Below are positions 8,514 to 16,950 of a DNA stretch of 63,077 bases, piece after piece (position 1 is the stretch's first letter; each line of letters begins with the position of its first letter). The position numbers and the translations under genes are program-made. The DNA is from Armatimonadaceae bacterium. GTDB taxonomy: Bacteria; Armatimonadota; Armatimonadia; Armatimonadales; Armatimonadaceae. The notes under the pieces were generated by a model. That model saw only the letters and a program-made list of their open reading frames with translations. It searched no databases and had not been told where the DNA came from. The DNA lies in NCBI GenBank assembly GCA_030446525.1, contig JAUJNC010000002.1:17141-80217 (forward strand). Direction: 5' to 3'.

Positions 8514-9772
8514 TCCCCCGTCCCCAGGTATTCCCGCAGCTGACGGCTTGCCTGCGGCGGGACGCGGTCGGCGGGGGAGTCGCCCGCGAGCGATGCGGCG
8601 ATCACGAGGGGAAACCGCCCCGGCGGCGCGCTCTTCGTGTACGTGCCTTCGCCCCAGGCCTGGCCCCACGAAAGCAGGTCGAAGCGTGTCAAACGGTCCT
8701 GCTTCCGGTCGTAGGTCAGATAGCCCTGGATGCGCGCCTCGTAACCGCGCGCGTCCCCGTGCGCCATCAGGGCCGCGCCTTCGAGCGCCAAACGGCCCGC
8801 ACCGGCATCTTCGACCCGCAGCGTCAGGTCGGAGCGGCGTATGTCCTGCCGCCGCCACATGTCCGGCTCGCCGCGCACGTTGTCCACCAGATGGAACCGC
8901 AACAGGCGGTGGGCCACGTCCGGCGGCACCGGGTAGCGCGCCCCGTCCCGCCACTCCTTCGGCAGCAGCGAGCGCCACTCGTCTTCGGTCAGCCACAGGT
9001 GGTCACGCCCGGTCGCCGAGTTGGGCGTCCAGGCTTTATCCGGAGGCGGCGGCAGGGGGATGCGCGAGAACACGTTCAGGATCAGGCCACCCGCCGGCGG
9101 CTTCCGAAGGTACGCATCATCAGCGCCCGCGACCGTGTTTACGGCCACCTCCGTTCGGGGTGTTTGCTTCCAGCGCTCCTGCGCACCTCGGAGCATGGCC
9201 AGCATCCGCTCCGGCGAGGGGTGGAAGTGATCGGAGGCGAGCAGCTGCCCGCCGGCCGTCGCGGCATAGATGCCCTGCCGGGTCGTGTCGCGCGGCTGGT
9301 CCTTTCGGTACCCCTGCTGGACCACCTTCCAGAAGAACTCGCCGTCGGTATCTTTCTGCCGGTGCAGGTACCACTGATCGCCCGCATAGGGGACGAACTC
9401 CGTCTTAAGGGTCTGAACGATCTGCGGATGAGAGAAAACGAGCGCACGGCCCGAAACCCCGTTGTTTCAGGTGCAGCCCAGGGGGTGGCCGTCCATGATC
9501 CACATCAGCAGCGGCTTCTTCTCGCGGGCGGCCTTCTGCCGGGCCTCGGTAAGATCCGTCTGCCAGGGGATCTCCGCCCAGCGCTCACCCTCACCGCGCG
9601 GCGCTACCTCCCGGTGCAGCGCCGCGAACTGCGCCGGGTCGAGGGCCTTCACGGCAAGCCCCGGCACAGGCGACTCTCCCAGCTTGCATGGTACCTCCGC
9701 CGGCGCGTTTCCCGCCGCCAAAACCATCGCCATCGTTACCGTTATGGCGCCGCACCAAAGCTCTGCGGGCAT
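8510..9772 (-). CDS. Thioredoxin-like secreted protein with in-frame TGA (candidate selenoprotein)
   Basis: The gene runs from ATG at 9772 to the TGA at 8510-8512 if the in-frame TGA at 9467-9469 is read through, giving 420 residues. The N-terminus has a signal-like segment (GAITVTMAMVLAAG). Next comes a thioredoxin-like stretch: TDLTEARQKAAREKKPLLMW then MDGHPLGCT, with TGA directly after, then NNGVSGRALVFSHPQ in the same frame. The TGA thus lies two residues after a Cys, at the usual place of the redox pair. The downstream part has RQGIYAATAGGQLLASDHF and an unassigned C-terminal domain. The final stop overlaps the next ATG (ATGA), arguing that ribosomes reach the end. Alternatives are a point mutation, a base-call error or a pseudogene. 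Confidence 0.6.
9439..9453 (-). promoter_or_regulatory. SECIS-like hairpin just downstream of the in-frame TGA
   Basis: In the minus-strand RNA the 5-bp stem CGGGC/GCUCG (one G-U pair) closes the loop CGUGC, with the loop starting 19 nt after the UGA. Bacterial SECIS elements are, as I recall, small hairpins 16-37 nt after the UGA with a G in the first loop positions; this fits loosely. No covariation can be tested here. Confidence 0.35.
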
Positions 9773-9842
9773 CCTCTTCCTCCGTAATGAATAACACATT
9801 GTACCAGAGGTGGGGTTTTGCAGCCACCAATTTCCTGGTGGG

Positions 9843-10646
9843 CTAGTCTTCCACGGCGTTGAACCACCCCGTGCAGTTCCGGTAAATAATGTTGTTCCGC
9901 GTCGGCGATTGCCAGCAGACTCCTCGGACGCTCCTCTCCCGGGGGTTATCGGGTGCCTTGAACCACTTGGCATGGCCGTCAGCGAAGGTATGATTGGAGC
10001 CTCCGTTGTGCCGGATTCGCGCGTTGATGTAGTTGGCACGGGTGCTGTCCCAAGGGCCGCCATACAGGCTATCATCCCGTCCGTGGACACTCTTGGTTGT
10101 ACCGATCTGCTCCGCGAAGAGCACGAGGCTTGCCGGCGTGCCGACCTCCGCCGCCGCGTATACCCTTCCATTACATGACGGCGATGGTAGGTAGAGGCAT
10201 GGGATGAGATAGCCGTTGACCGCGTAGCTGTTGGCCCGGTGGACGGGCCGCCCGCCAGGAAAGTTCCAGAACTGCAGATACGGGTAAGCGAAGTCGAATT
10301 CGGGACAGGTGAGGAACGCGATGTACTTCTCCCGGTCTCCCTGGCTCCGGATGCCGGTCTTGATGTACGGATCCAGCAGGTTGAACCACCAATGCTGGAG
10401 ACCATTTGCAGCAAGCGTGGGGTCGGGATGAGGTACGCCATCGGGAAAGAATGTCTCGTCGTAATCCTGCACGTACATCATGGCTGCAGTGCCGAGCTGG
10501 CGCATGTTGGAGAGGCACGTCGCCTGCCGCGCTTTCGCTCGTGCCTGAGCAAACACGGGAAACAAGATGGCGGCGAGGATCGCGATTATGGCGATCACGA
10601 CGAGAAGCTCGATGAGCGTGAAGCCCGATTGAGACCTGGGTTTCAT
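9843..10646 (-). CDS. DUF1559 / prepilin-type cleavage protein
   Basis: A 267-residue type IV pilin-like protein. The leader [13 protein letters not shown] holds the prepilin peptidase site (Gly at -1, Glu at +5) and a hydrophobic helix, followed by [19 protein letters not shown]. The DUF1559 body ends with the H-x9-DG motif (HNGGSNHTFADGHAKWF). Proteins of this family are expanded in Planctomycetes, Armatimonadota and relatives; their function is not established, with pseudopilin or surface roles suggested. The RBS is GGAGGGAGGG before the ATG. It is the first gene of the five-gene minus-strand operon, behind the promoter at 10881-10909, and is divergent from a LacI gene. Confidence 0.92.
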   Translation of the reverse strand: MKPRSQSGFTLIELLVVIAIIAILAAILFPVFAQARAKARQATCLSNMRQLGTAAMMYVQDYDETFFPDGVPHPDPTLAANGLQHWWFNLLDPYIKTGIRSQGDREKYIAFLTCPEFDFAYPYLQFWNFPGGRPVHRANSYAVNGYLIPCLYLPSPSCNGRVYAAAEVGTPASLVLFAEQIGTTKSVHGRDDSLYGGPWDSTRANYINARIRHNGGSNHTFADGHAKWFKAPDNPRERSVRGVCWQSPTRNNIIYRNCTGWFNAVED

Positions 10647-10880
10647 GGATGCTGCCCTCCCTCCGGAGAGATCATGTCACCGCTGCCTTTGTGGGCAGGA
10701 CCAGCAGCGCCGGGGCGAGCCGGTGGGGTCTACGAAGTGTGCTGCGAAACCAGCATGGTATCGGCTGTGTGCGAAGTATCACCTCCTCGGCGGCGAGAAA
10801 AGTGACGAGCAAGGGGCGGAAACACCGACGATTGCCGTCAAAACAGCGAAGAGAGCGGGCGCGTCCGTGCGTATTGCCAC
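10647..10880 (-). other. Long 5' leader of the DUF1559-led operon
   Basis: From the expected transcription start near 10874 to the ATG at 10646 lie about 228 nt without a convincing gene. An AGGAGGTGATA stretch occurs inside it (minus strand, near 10780) but no supported small ORF follows at proper spacing. I recognise no riboswitch fold. The leader ends with GGAGGGAGGG, the ribosome binding site. Confidence 0.4.
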
Positions 10881-10909
10881 ACTATACTACATAGTTCCAG
10901 TATCGTCAA
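10881..10909 (-). promoter_or_regulatory. Sigma70-type promoter with overlapping inverted repeat
   Basis: On the minus strand TTGACG (10909-10904), a 17-nt spacer and TATAGT (10886-10881) form a near-consensus promoter for the DUF1559-led operon. The inverted repeat ACTAT-ACTAC-ATAGT (10881-10895) covers the -10 box and is a candidate operator, perhaps for the neighbouring LacI protein. Confidence 0.7.
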
Positions 10910-10931
10910 CGGCTATTTCGCCTTTTTTCTA

Positions 10932-10961
10932 TTGACAAGCCAGGAAAACATCTGCTACACT
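10932..10961 (+). promoter_or_regulatory. Sigma70-type promoter of the LacI gene at 11014
   Basis: TTGACA (10932-10937), an 18-nt spacer and TACACT (10956-10961) precede the LacI gene. The -35 boxes of this promoter and the divergent one at 10881-10909 are 22 bp apart, so one bound regulator could affect both. Two copies of CGTGTGCCTA (10979 and 10992, 13 bp apart) lie downstream in the leader. Confidence 0.65.
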
Positions 10962-11013
10962 ACCTGCAGCTAGTTTACCGTGTGCCTAAAACGTGTGCCT
11001 AGAGAGCGCTACG

Positions 11014-12021
11014 ATGCGTACCACCATTCGAGATGTGGCCAAAAAGGTCAACCTATCGCACACCACGGTGTCGCGGGTCCTGAACAAGCGCGACGACATC
11101 ACTATCCCGGCCGCGACGCGCCAGCGCGTGCTGGCCGCCGCCGGGGAGATGGGCTACCGGGCCAACCCGGCCGCGCGCGCCCTGGTGACCGGACGGAGCC
11201 ATGTGGTCGCTTTCTGGACGACGGGCATGTACCGCCCGTACTTCAGCGAGGTGATTCTCCAGGTGCAGCGGCAGATCCGGCAGCACCGGTACGAGATGAT
11301 CATCAGCGACCTGGAAGGGCACATCGACTGGCAGGGCGTGGGCGACGGGCCGTCCCCCTGGCCCGTGGACGGGATATTTGCCCTGGGCAGTAACAAGACG
11401 GTCAACGCCTACCTCGATGCGGCGCCCGCCGCCCGCCGCCCCCTGGTCAGCATGGGGGCCTACTACGTGGAGCGCACGGACTTCGTCGGCTTGAACCTGT
11501 ATGCACCCGCGCGCGATGCCGTGCAACATCTGCTGGACATCGGATGCCGGCGCGTCGCCTATGTCGTCCCGGGCGGGGCGAACCGCGTGGGGGACGCGCG
11601 CCGCGATGGCTACGCCACGGTCCTGCAGGAGGCGGGGCGGGAGCCGGAGTACGTGATCGTACCGGACACCGCGCCGCACAGCCCCCGCGCCGCCGCCCGC
11701 CACGTGCTGAGCGAGTACGTGCGCGCCCAGGGCTTCCCGGACGGCGTTTTCTGCTACAGCGACGAGATGGCCATCGGCGCCTTCCGGGCGCTGCGCGACG
11801 CCGGCGCCCGCATCCCCGACGACGTCGCCCTTGTCGGCTGCGACGGGACCGAGGACACCGAGTACCTGGAGGCGCCGCTCAGCACGATCGTGCTCCCGCT
11901 GGAGGAGATGTGCACCCTGGCCTGGCAGTTCCTGGAGCGGCGCATGAACGATGCGTCCGCCCCGCTGCAGCGGGCCCTGCTTGAGCCGCAGCTCGTGGTA
12001 CGGGCATCCTCCCGGCGCTAG
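11014..12021 (+). CDS. LacI-family transcriptional regulator
   Basis: A 335-residue regulator with the LacI helix-turn-helix (TIRDVAKKVNLSHTTVSRVL, residues ~4-23), hinge (GYRANPAARAL) and periplasmic-binding-protein-like sensor domain (FCYSDEMAIGAFRALRDAG, VALVGCDG). Such proteins bind palindromic operators and release them on binding a sugar or sugar phosphate. ATG at 11014 is chosen over the in-frame GTG at 10993 because it starts immediately before the HTH, although only a weak AGAG precedes it. It is followed 77 bp later by a DUF1559 gene and then a PhyH gene, one of three LacI-DUF1559 pairs here. It is divergent from the DUF1559-led operon. Confidence 0.93.
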   Translation: MRTTIRDVAKKVNLSHTTVSRVLNKRDDITIPAATRQRVLAAAGEMGYRANPAARALVTGRSHVVAFWTTGMYRPYFSEVILQVQRQIRQHRYEMIISDLEGHIDWQGVGDGPSPWPVDGIFALGSNKTVNAYLDAAPAARRPLVSMGAYYVERTDFVGLNLYAPARDAVQHLLDIGCRRVAYVVPGGANRVGDARRDGYATVLQEAGREPEYVIVPDTAPHSPRAAARHVLSEYVRAQGFPDGVFCYSDEMAIGAFRALRDAGARIPDDVALVGCDGTEDTEYLEAPLSTIVLPLEEMCTLAWQFLERRMNDASAPLQRALLEPQLVVRASSRR

Positions 12022-12098
12022 CCCGTAGCCGGGGAGAAAAAGGAAATCTCAAGACGCCATCGCGTCGTCGTCACTCAGTTTCGAAGGAGGAACGTTTC

Positions 12099-12959
12099 AT
12101 GAAATCTCGTGCTTCCCCACGCCCGCCGGCGCGCGCCCTCCACCCCGGAGCGGGGTCCCAGGCGGGGGCCGCCTTCACGCTGATCGAGTCCTGCTCGTCG
12201 TGATCGCCATAATAGCGATCCTCGCCGCGATCCTCTTTCCCGTCTTCGCCCAGGCCAGAGAAGGCCCGGCAGGCGTCCTGTGCCAGCAACCTCAAGCAGA
12301 TCGGGCTGGGTATCCTGCAGTACGTGCAGGACTACGACGAGACGTATCCGACGAGAGACATGGTCGCCATGGGTGCCTCCCAGAACGCTCCCCTACACCC
12401 CCGTGGCTGGGCGGACGCGATCTACCCGTACACCAAGAACGTTCAAATCTTTCAGTGCCCGAGCGAGCCGACACCGGGCAGCACCAACCCCAACGCCGGC
12501 CTGGATCACTCCAGCAAGACCGGGTTCTGCGATTACTTCTACAACATCCGTTTGGGTGACACCAATCCTACCGCCTCCGGTCAGCAGCCCGCTAGCCTGG
12601 CCATCCTGAGCAGCAGCGCCCTTACCGTCATGAACGGCGACAGCGTGGCGGCGGGGGCCGCCAACGGCACCTTGGGCTGCGGCTATGGCATCGCGGCTTG
12701 CTCTGCCCCCGGTTTGGCGGTGATACCCGATACCGCTACCCGTTCCTCGGCCGCCGCTCCGCGGCTGGCGAAACATAACGAAGGGCACAACTTCGCGTTC
12801 GCGGACGGCCACGTCAAGTGGTACAAGGCGGTCGGGCCGGCAACGTTCTCTACGCCCAGCTCCGATGTCAGAGTCTACCAGTTCAGAAGCGCGGCGATTT
12901 ACAACGTGGACACACCTATGAGCTCCTACCCGAACTCGCCGACTTTCGCCATCCAGTAG
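12099..12959 (+). CDS. DUF1559 / prepilin-type protein with two indels in the leader
   Basis: The ATG has a strong GAAGGAGG site upstream. The frame opens normally to FTLIE, then shifts at about 12190 (GAGTCCTGCTC where a GAG-CTG-CTC type sequence is expected) and again at about 12258 (AGAGAAGG, apparently lacking a GA). Reading across gives the usual leader, then SNLKQIGLGILQYVQDYDET and a full DUF1559 body with the H-x9-DG motif HNEGHNFAFADGHVKWY. The residue before FTLIE is Ala, not the Gly needed by prepilin peptidase. The breaks may be sequencing errors or true decay. It lies between a LacI gene and a PhyH gene. Confidence 0.8.
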
Positions 12960-12988
12960 AGACGGCAAATTTTAGCAAGAAGAACACC

Positions 12989-13753
12989 ATGAGCAACTTG
13001 GCCGCCGTCACGGTCAGTGACGCGCAAAAGAAGCAGTTCGAGGCGGAAGGGTATTTCGTCCTGGAGCGGGTCATTCCCGACGAGCACCTGGAGATGCTGC
13101 GCGAGGACTGCGCCCATTTCATCGACCTGATCCACGCCGAAATGGACCGAAAGGGCGTGGACACGCTGGGCATCAGCCACCGGGGCAGCCGCTATTTCAT
13201 TGGCAAGCGCCACAAGCAGAGCGAGCGCCTGCCGGCCTTCCTGTTTTCCGACCTGATGGCCGACATCTGCCGCGCTACTATCGGTGACACGGCTTACCTG
13301 TTCCACGAGGCGTTCGTCGTGAAGGCCGCCGAGCGGGGCATGAAGTTCGGCTGGCATCAGGACAGCGGCTACGTCGGCCACGACCACAGGCCGTACGTGT
13401 CGTGCTGGTGCCCGCTCGACGACGTGGGCGAGGAGAACGGCACCGTCTACATCCTGCCGTTCGAGCGGGCCGGGACGCGGACGCGCGTGGAACACGTCAA
13501 GGAAGAGGGCACCAATGACAAGCTCGGTTACTTCGGCGCCGATCCGGGCATCCCCGTGATCGTGCCGGCGGGCAGCATCGCCGTCTTTTCCAGCGTGACG
13601 TTCCACCGGAGCGGGCCCAACCTGACCGACCGGATGCGCCGTGTTTACCTGGTGCAGTACGCCGCCGACGCGGCGCGGGAAACCGAGGAGGGCACGAAGT
13701 CCTTCGGTCTAGGCGAACCGTTTCTCAAAAACGGCGTCAAGATCAGCGGTTGA
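12989..13753 (+). CDS. Phytanoyl-CoA dioxygenase (PhyH) family protein
   Basis: A 254-residue Fe(II)/2-oxoglutarate oxygenase. Metal ligands are the HxD of WHQDSGYVGHD (residues ~123-125) and the distal His in FHRSGPN (~205), with Arg in RRVYLVQY placed for 2-oxoglutarate. The substrate is unknown; relatives hydroxylate small metabolites or acyl chains. ATG at 12989 starts MSNLAAVTVS; no strong RBS is visible, so coupling to the DUF1559 gene 29 bp upstream is plausible. It ends the LacI-DUF1559-PhyH cassette and faces the large beta-helix gene. It is not a close copy of the PhyH protein at 3938-4735. Confidence 0.87.
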   Translation: MSNLAAVTVSDAQKKQFEAEGYFVLERVIPDEHLEMLREDCAHFIDLIHAEMDRKGVDTLGISHRGSRYFIGKRHKQSERLPAFLFSDLMADICRATIGDTAYLFHEAFVVKAAERGMKFGWHQDSGYVGHDHRPYVSCWCPLDDVGEENGTVYILPFERAGTRTRVEHVKEEGTNDKLGYFGADPGIPVIVPAGSIAVFSSVTFHRSGPNLTDRMRRVYLVQYAADAARETEEGTKSFGLGEPFLKNGVKISG

Positions 13754-13918
13754 AAATCCCGCCCGTCCAGCAAAAGGGTGCCTCGTCCTCGCTCCGGAGA
13801 GCGTCTTGCGTCCGTGCTCGCTTCCGCTCGACGCCCACGCCCTTGTTGCTCCCGGCCACAGGGGCGGCGGGGTCGAGCGGCCGGCGCGAATCGATGCGGT
13901 GCTCCCCCGCGCCCTCCT

Positions 13919-16834
13919 TCATTGCTCCAGCAGCAGCGTTTTCCAGCCGGACGTGTCCGCGTGATTCCTGCCTTCGGGGCTGAAACTCCAGCCGAAGGTG
14001 TTGTCCCGCGCGGACGCCCCGGGGTCGTCCTTGTCGTCCACCAGAACCGACAGCTTCACCGTGCGGCCCGCCTGCCACTCGCCGGCCGGGAAGTTCTGCG
14101 GCGTCAGGGGGATCATCATCTCGGTGATGTAACCGCCGGCCGTGCGCGACGACGCCGTGACCAGGCCCCGGAGCGCTGTCTTCGCCAGCACCTTGACGGT
14201 GGGCTGGCCGCCCGCCGCGGCCGGGCTGATGCCGATCTGGTACACCCCTTCGGTCGGCTCCTTCTGCCACTGCATCTCGGAAGAGCGGCCGTCCACGAAA
14301 AGCTCGACGGCGTCGTAGTCCCAGGGCGAACCGTCCTTCGGCGCCGGCACGATGGCGTCGTCGCTGACGGCGACGGCCACATACAGCGCGTCTTTCGACC
14401 AGGCGGCGTGGATCTTCGCGCCCAGGTCGCTCGGCCCGCCCCATCGGGCGCGGTCGCCGCCGGCGTGCTGGGCGGACTCGGCGACCACGCCGACGGTCGC
14501 CGGATCGCCCAGGGCTTTCCAGTCGTCCAGGCTGCCGTCGACCGCGAGGGGGCGGGCGCTGAAGGCCAGCTTGCCGCCGCCCTCGCCGACCGAGAACGAC
14601 GCCGTGCGGGTGATGCGCTCCTTCCCCAAAACGGCGTCCATGCGGGATTGGCCGATGCCGCGGCGGAAGGAGCCGTCCGGCTTCAGCACGACGTTCACCT
14701 GCGCCTTCTCGCCGGGCTTGAGCTGCCGCGTGACCCGCGGGGGCGTGGCGGCGAAACCGGCGCTGGCGGAAAACGAGGCCGTCAGCGTCCGCGCCGCTTT
14801 GCCGTCGTTGACCAAGGTCGCCGTGACCGGGACGGGCTGATCCGGCAGGCTGAAGGAGCGCGCGATCAGGGTGCTCGCGGGCGCCTCCGCTACCGACGCG
14901 TCCACGCCGCGCAGATACGTGGGCACGAACGTCACGGCCAGATCGATCGTCCCCTCGGGCAGCGCGCGCTCGCGCTTGCCGCCGTAGCCGTTCTCGACGG
15001 TGACTTTGTTGCGGCCCGGCTTGAGCCGGAGGTAGCGCCGCTCGGCTTCCTGGGTCGTCCACAATCCGAGGGTGTGCTGGCCGTCGACCTCGAACAGGAA
15101 CGCCTTGATCCGCCGGTCGCTGAGGGCGAGCGGCCTGGCGTAGGAGGAGCGCAGGAGGCGGCCGAGCGCCTCCTGCGCCATCGGGCTGTCGACAAGCCCT
15201 GGCCCGAGCGCCTTGATCTCCTCCCGCGAGCGGAAGGGCCGGTCCCACAGCGCCCGCTTGGCCGCGGCCCAGGCGGGCAGGTGTGTTTGCGGCGCGCGCG
15301 GGTCGGCGTCCACCGAGTGCTCGTCGCGCCCGGAGACCTTTTGCCACTGGGCCAGGCCCGCGTACGGCCCGCCCCCGTGGCGGAAGTACGCTTCGGGGTT
15401 CTTGGCGTGGAAAAGGTTGTAGTCGGAGAAGTTGTTGATGAACGGGTCGGTCGGCGACGGCCGGGCGTAGTCGCGGTGTTCGAAGTAGTTGGTGGCGTTG
15501 TCGAAGACCACGTTCTCCCAGATGGCGCAGTTGTTCAGCAGGAAGGCCTTCTGCGCGCGCCAGTACTTCAGGTAGCCCGCGTCCCAGCGCTCGACCTGCA
15601 TCGGGTCTATGCCCGGGATCGCGCGCACACTCTTTTGATGCTCTTCGCTCTTGCCCTGATCGCTGTTGGTGCGGCGATAGTTGCCGCGCATGCGGATGCC
15701 GACGTCGTTGTTGAAGACGATGTTGCGCTGCACGACGGTGCCGGGGCTTTCGCCGACGACGATGCCGTACTGCTGGTTGAAGCTCACGTTGTCGCGGAGG
15801 ACGTCGTCCCAGGAGATCTCGGAGAAAAGCCCGCAGACGCTGTTGTCGTGGGTCACGTTCTCGGCGTAGACGTTGTTGCAGTTGGCGATGTCGAACCAGA
15901 TGGCCCAGCCGTGGTTATAGGCGAACTCGTTGCGCCGCACGATGGAGTCGAGGGTGAACACCCACTTGGAGCCGCCGCCCTCGAACGACGGGTTGATGCG
16001 CCGCCAGTTGCAGTATTGGACGCGGTTGCCTTCGACCAGCAGGTTGACGTTCGACCCGCCGCCGATGCCGGCGTCGCCGCACCACTCGATCAGGTTGTCG
16101 CGGATCACGCACCGGTTCGAGCGTGAAGAGACCACGCCGGCGTACGAGGCCCACAGGATGTGGTTGTTTTCCACCAGCCAGCGCCGCCCGGACACGGTGA
16201 GCGCCCGCCTGCCGCGGAACCAGTCCGCGTTGTGGATCAGGGTGAAGCCGAGGATGTGGATGTCGTCCAGCGGCTGCGCCGTGTAAAGGAGCCCTTCGCG
16301 GCGGGCGTATTCCACCTTCGCGTCCTCGATGCGCCGGCCCTCCTCGGGCGCCACGAAGACGCGGCCGCGCTCGAAGTCCTGGAAGAACGCGCCCGGGGCG
16401 AGCTGCCCGCGGCTTTCGGCCCTTTGCAGGGGGTAGCCGTCAACATAGACCCACTCCGCGTTGCCGTACCGGTTCTTTTTCAGATCCGGCGCCGCCATGG
16501 ACCAGACGCCGGGCGCTTCGGGCTTCCAATCGGTGACGACATCCGATCCGCTGATCACCGCCCCGTGCGGCATCTCGCTCCGAAAGACGATGGGCTGACC
16601 CTCTTTGCCGGACACCGTCAGCGTCACCGCCTCCCGATAGATGCCGGGGCGCACCAGGACGGTGTCCCCCGGCTGCACCTTTTTCGCCGCCGCCCCGATG
16701 GTCTTGAGCGGCGCTTCGCGCGAGCCGTGGCTAGTGTCCGCGGCCTTCGGGTGCCCGGCATCGACGATGATCGTCGCGGCGTTAACCGGGAGCGCGGCCC
16801 CCAGCAGCACCCCGACCAGAAGAAAGGCACGCAT
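13919..16834 (-). CDS. Large secreted right-handed beta-helix protein with C-terminal CBM9-like domain
   Basis: A 971-residue exported protein. A signal peptide (MRAFLLVGVLLGAALPVNA) is followed by IIVDAGHPKAADTSHGSREA and a long parallel beta-helix with rungs such as RCVIRDNLIEWCGDAGIGGG and NLLVEGNRVQYCNWRR to about residue 480. A middle beta-rich region (~600-750) precedes a CBM9-like carbohydrate-binding domain at ~770-971 (GSLDDWKALGDPAT, KDALYVAVAVSDDAI, YDAVELFVDGR). ATG at 16834 is placed at the signal peptide; the frame is open further upstream without similarity. It probably binds and perhaps cleaves a polysaccharide outside the cell. It is 116 bp downstream of the DUF1559 gene of the minus-strand LacI cassette. 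Confidence 0.85.
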   Translation of the reverse strand: MRAFLLVGVLLGAALPVNAATIIVDAGHPKAADTSHGSREAPLKTIGAAAKKVQPGDTVLVRPGIYREAVTLTVSGKEGQPIVFRSEMPHGAVISGSDVVTDWKPEAPGVWSMAAPDLKKNRYGNAEWVYVDGYPLQRAESRGQLAPGAFFQDFERGRVFVAPEEGRRIEDAKVEYARREGLLYTAQPLDDIHILGFTLIHNADWFRGRRALTVSGRRWLVENNHILWASYAGVVSSRSNRCVIRDNLIEWCGDAGIGGGSNVNLLVEGNRVQYCNWRRINPSFEGGGSKWVFTLDSIVRRNEFAYNHGWAIWFDIANCNNVYAENVTHDNSVCGLFSEISWDDVLRDNVSFNQQYGIVVGESPGTVVQRNIVFNNDVGIRMRGNYRRTNSDQGKSEEHQKSVRAIPGIDPMQVERWDAGYLKYWRAQKAFLLNNCAIWENVVFDNATNYFEHRDYARPSPTDPFINNFSDYNLFHAKNPEAYFRHGGGPYAGLAQWQKVSGRDEHSVDADPRAPQTHLPAWAAAKRALWDRPFRSREEIKALGPGLVDSPMAQEALGRLLRSSYARPLALSDRRIKAFLFEVDGQHTLGLWTTQEAERRYLRLKPGRNKVTVENGYGGKRERALPEGTIDLAVTFVPTYLRGVDASVAEAPASTLIARSFSLPDQPVPVTATLVNDGKAARTLTASFSASAGFAATPPRVTRQLKPGEKAQVNVVLKPDGSFRRGIGQSRMDAVLGKERITRTASFSVGEGGGKLAFSARPLAVDGSLDDWKALGDPATVGVVAESAQHAGGDRARWGGPSDLGAKIHAAWSKDALYVAVAVSDDAIVPAPKDGSPWDYDAVELFVDGRSSEMQWQKEPTEGVYQIGISPAAAGGQPTVKVLAKTALRGLVTASSRTAGGYITEMMIPLTPQNFPAGEWQAGRTVKLSVLVDDKDDPGASARDNTFGWSFSPEGRNHADTSGWKTLLLEQ

Positions 16835-16950
16835 TCTTATATTCGTTCCCCGTGTTCGTATCTTGTGCGCCAGGTGGCCCCGGTCTGATCCTCGGTCTTG
16901 CTGAAGTGGACCAAGCACCCGCCGGGGCAGTCGGTTCTGAAGCGCAACGC

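Noticed and set aside
6087..8543. 818-codon plus-strand open frame over the GNAT and hydrolase genes
   Set aside because: The minus-strand genes have clear motifs and coupled starts; the plus translation is low-complexity and unrecognisable.
9310..9325. Reinitiation at GTG 9325 making the part after the TGA a separate gene
   Set aside because: There is no Shine-Dalgarno sequence before it, and about 47 codons of family-like sequence between the TGA and this GTG would be left untranslated.
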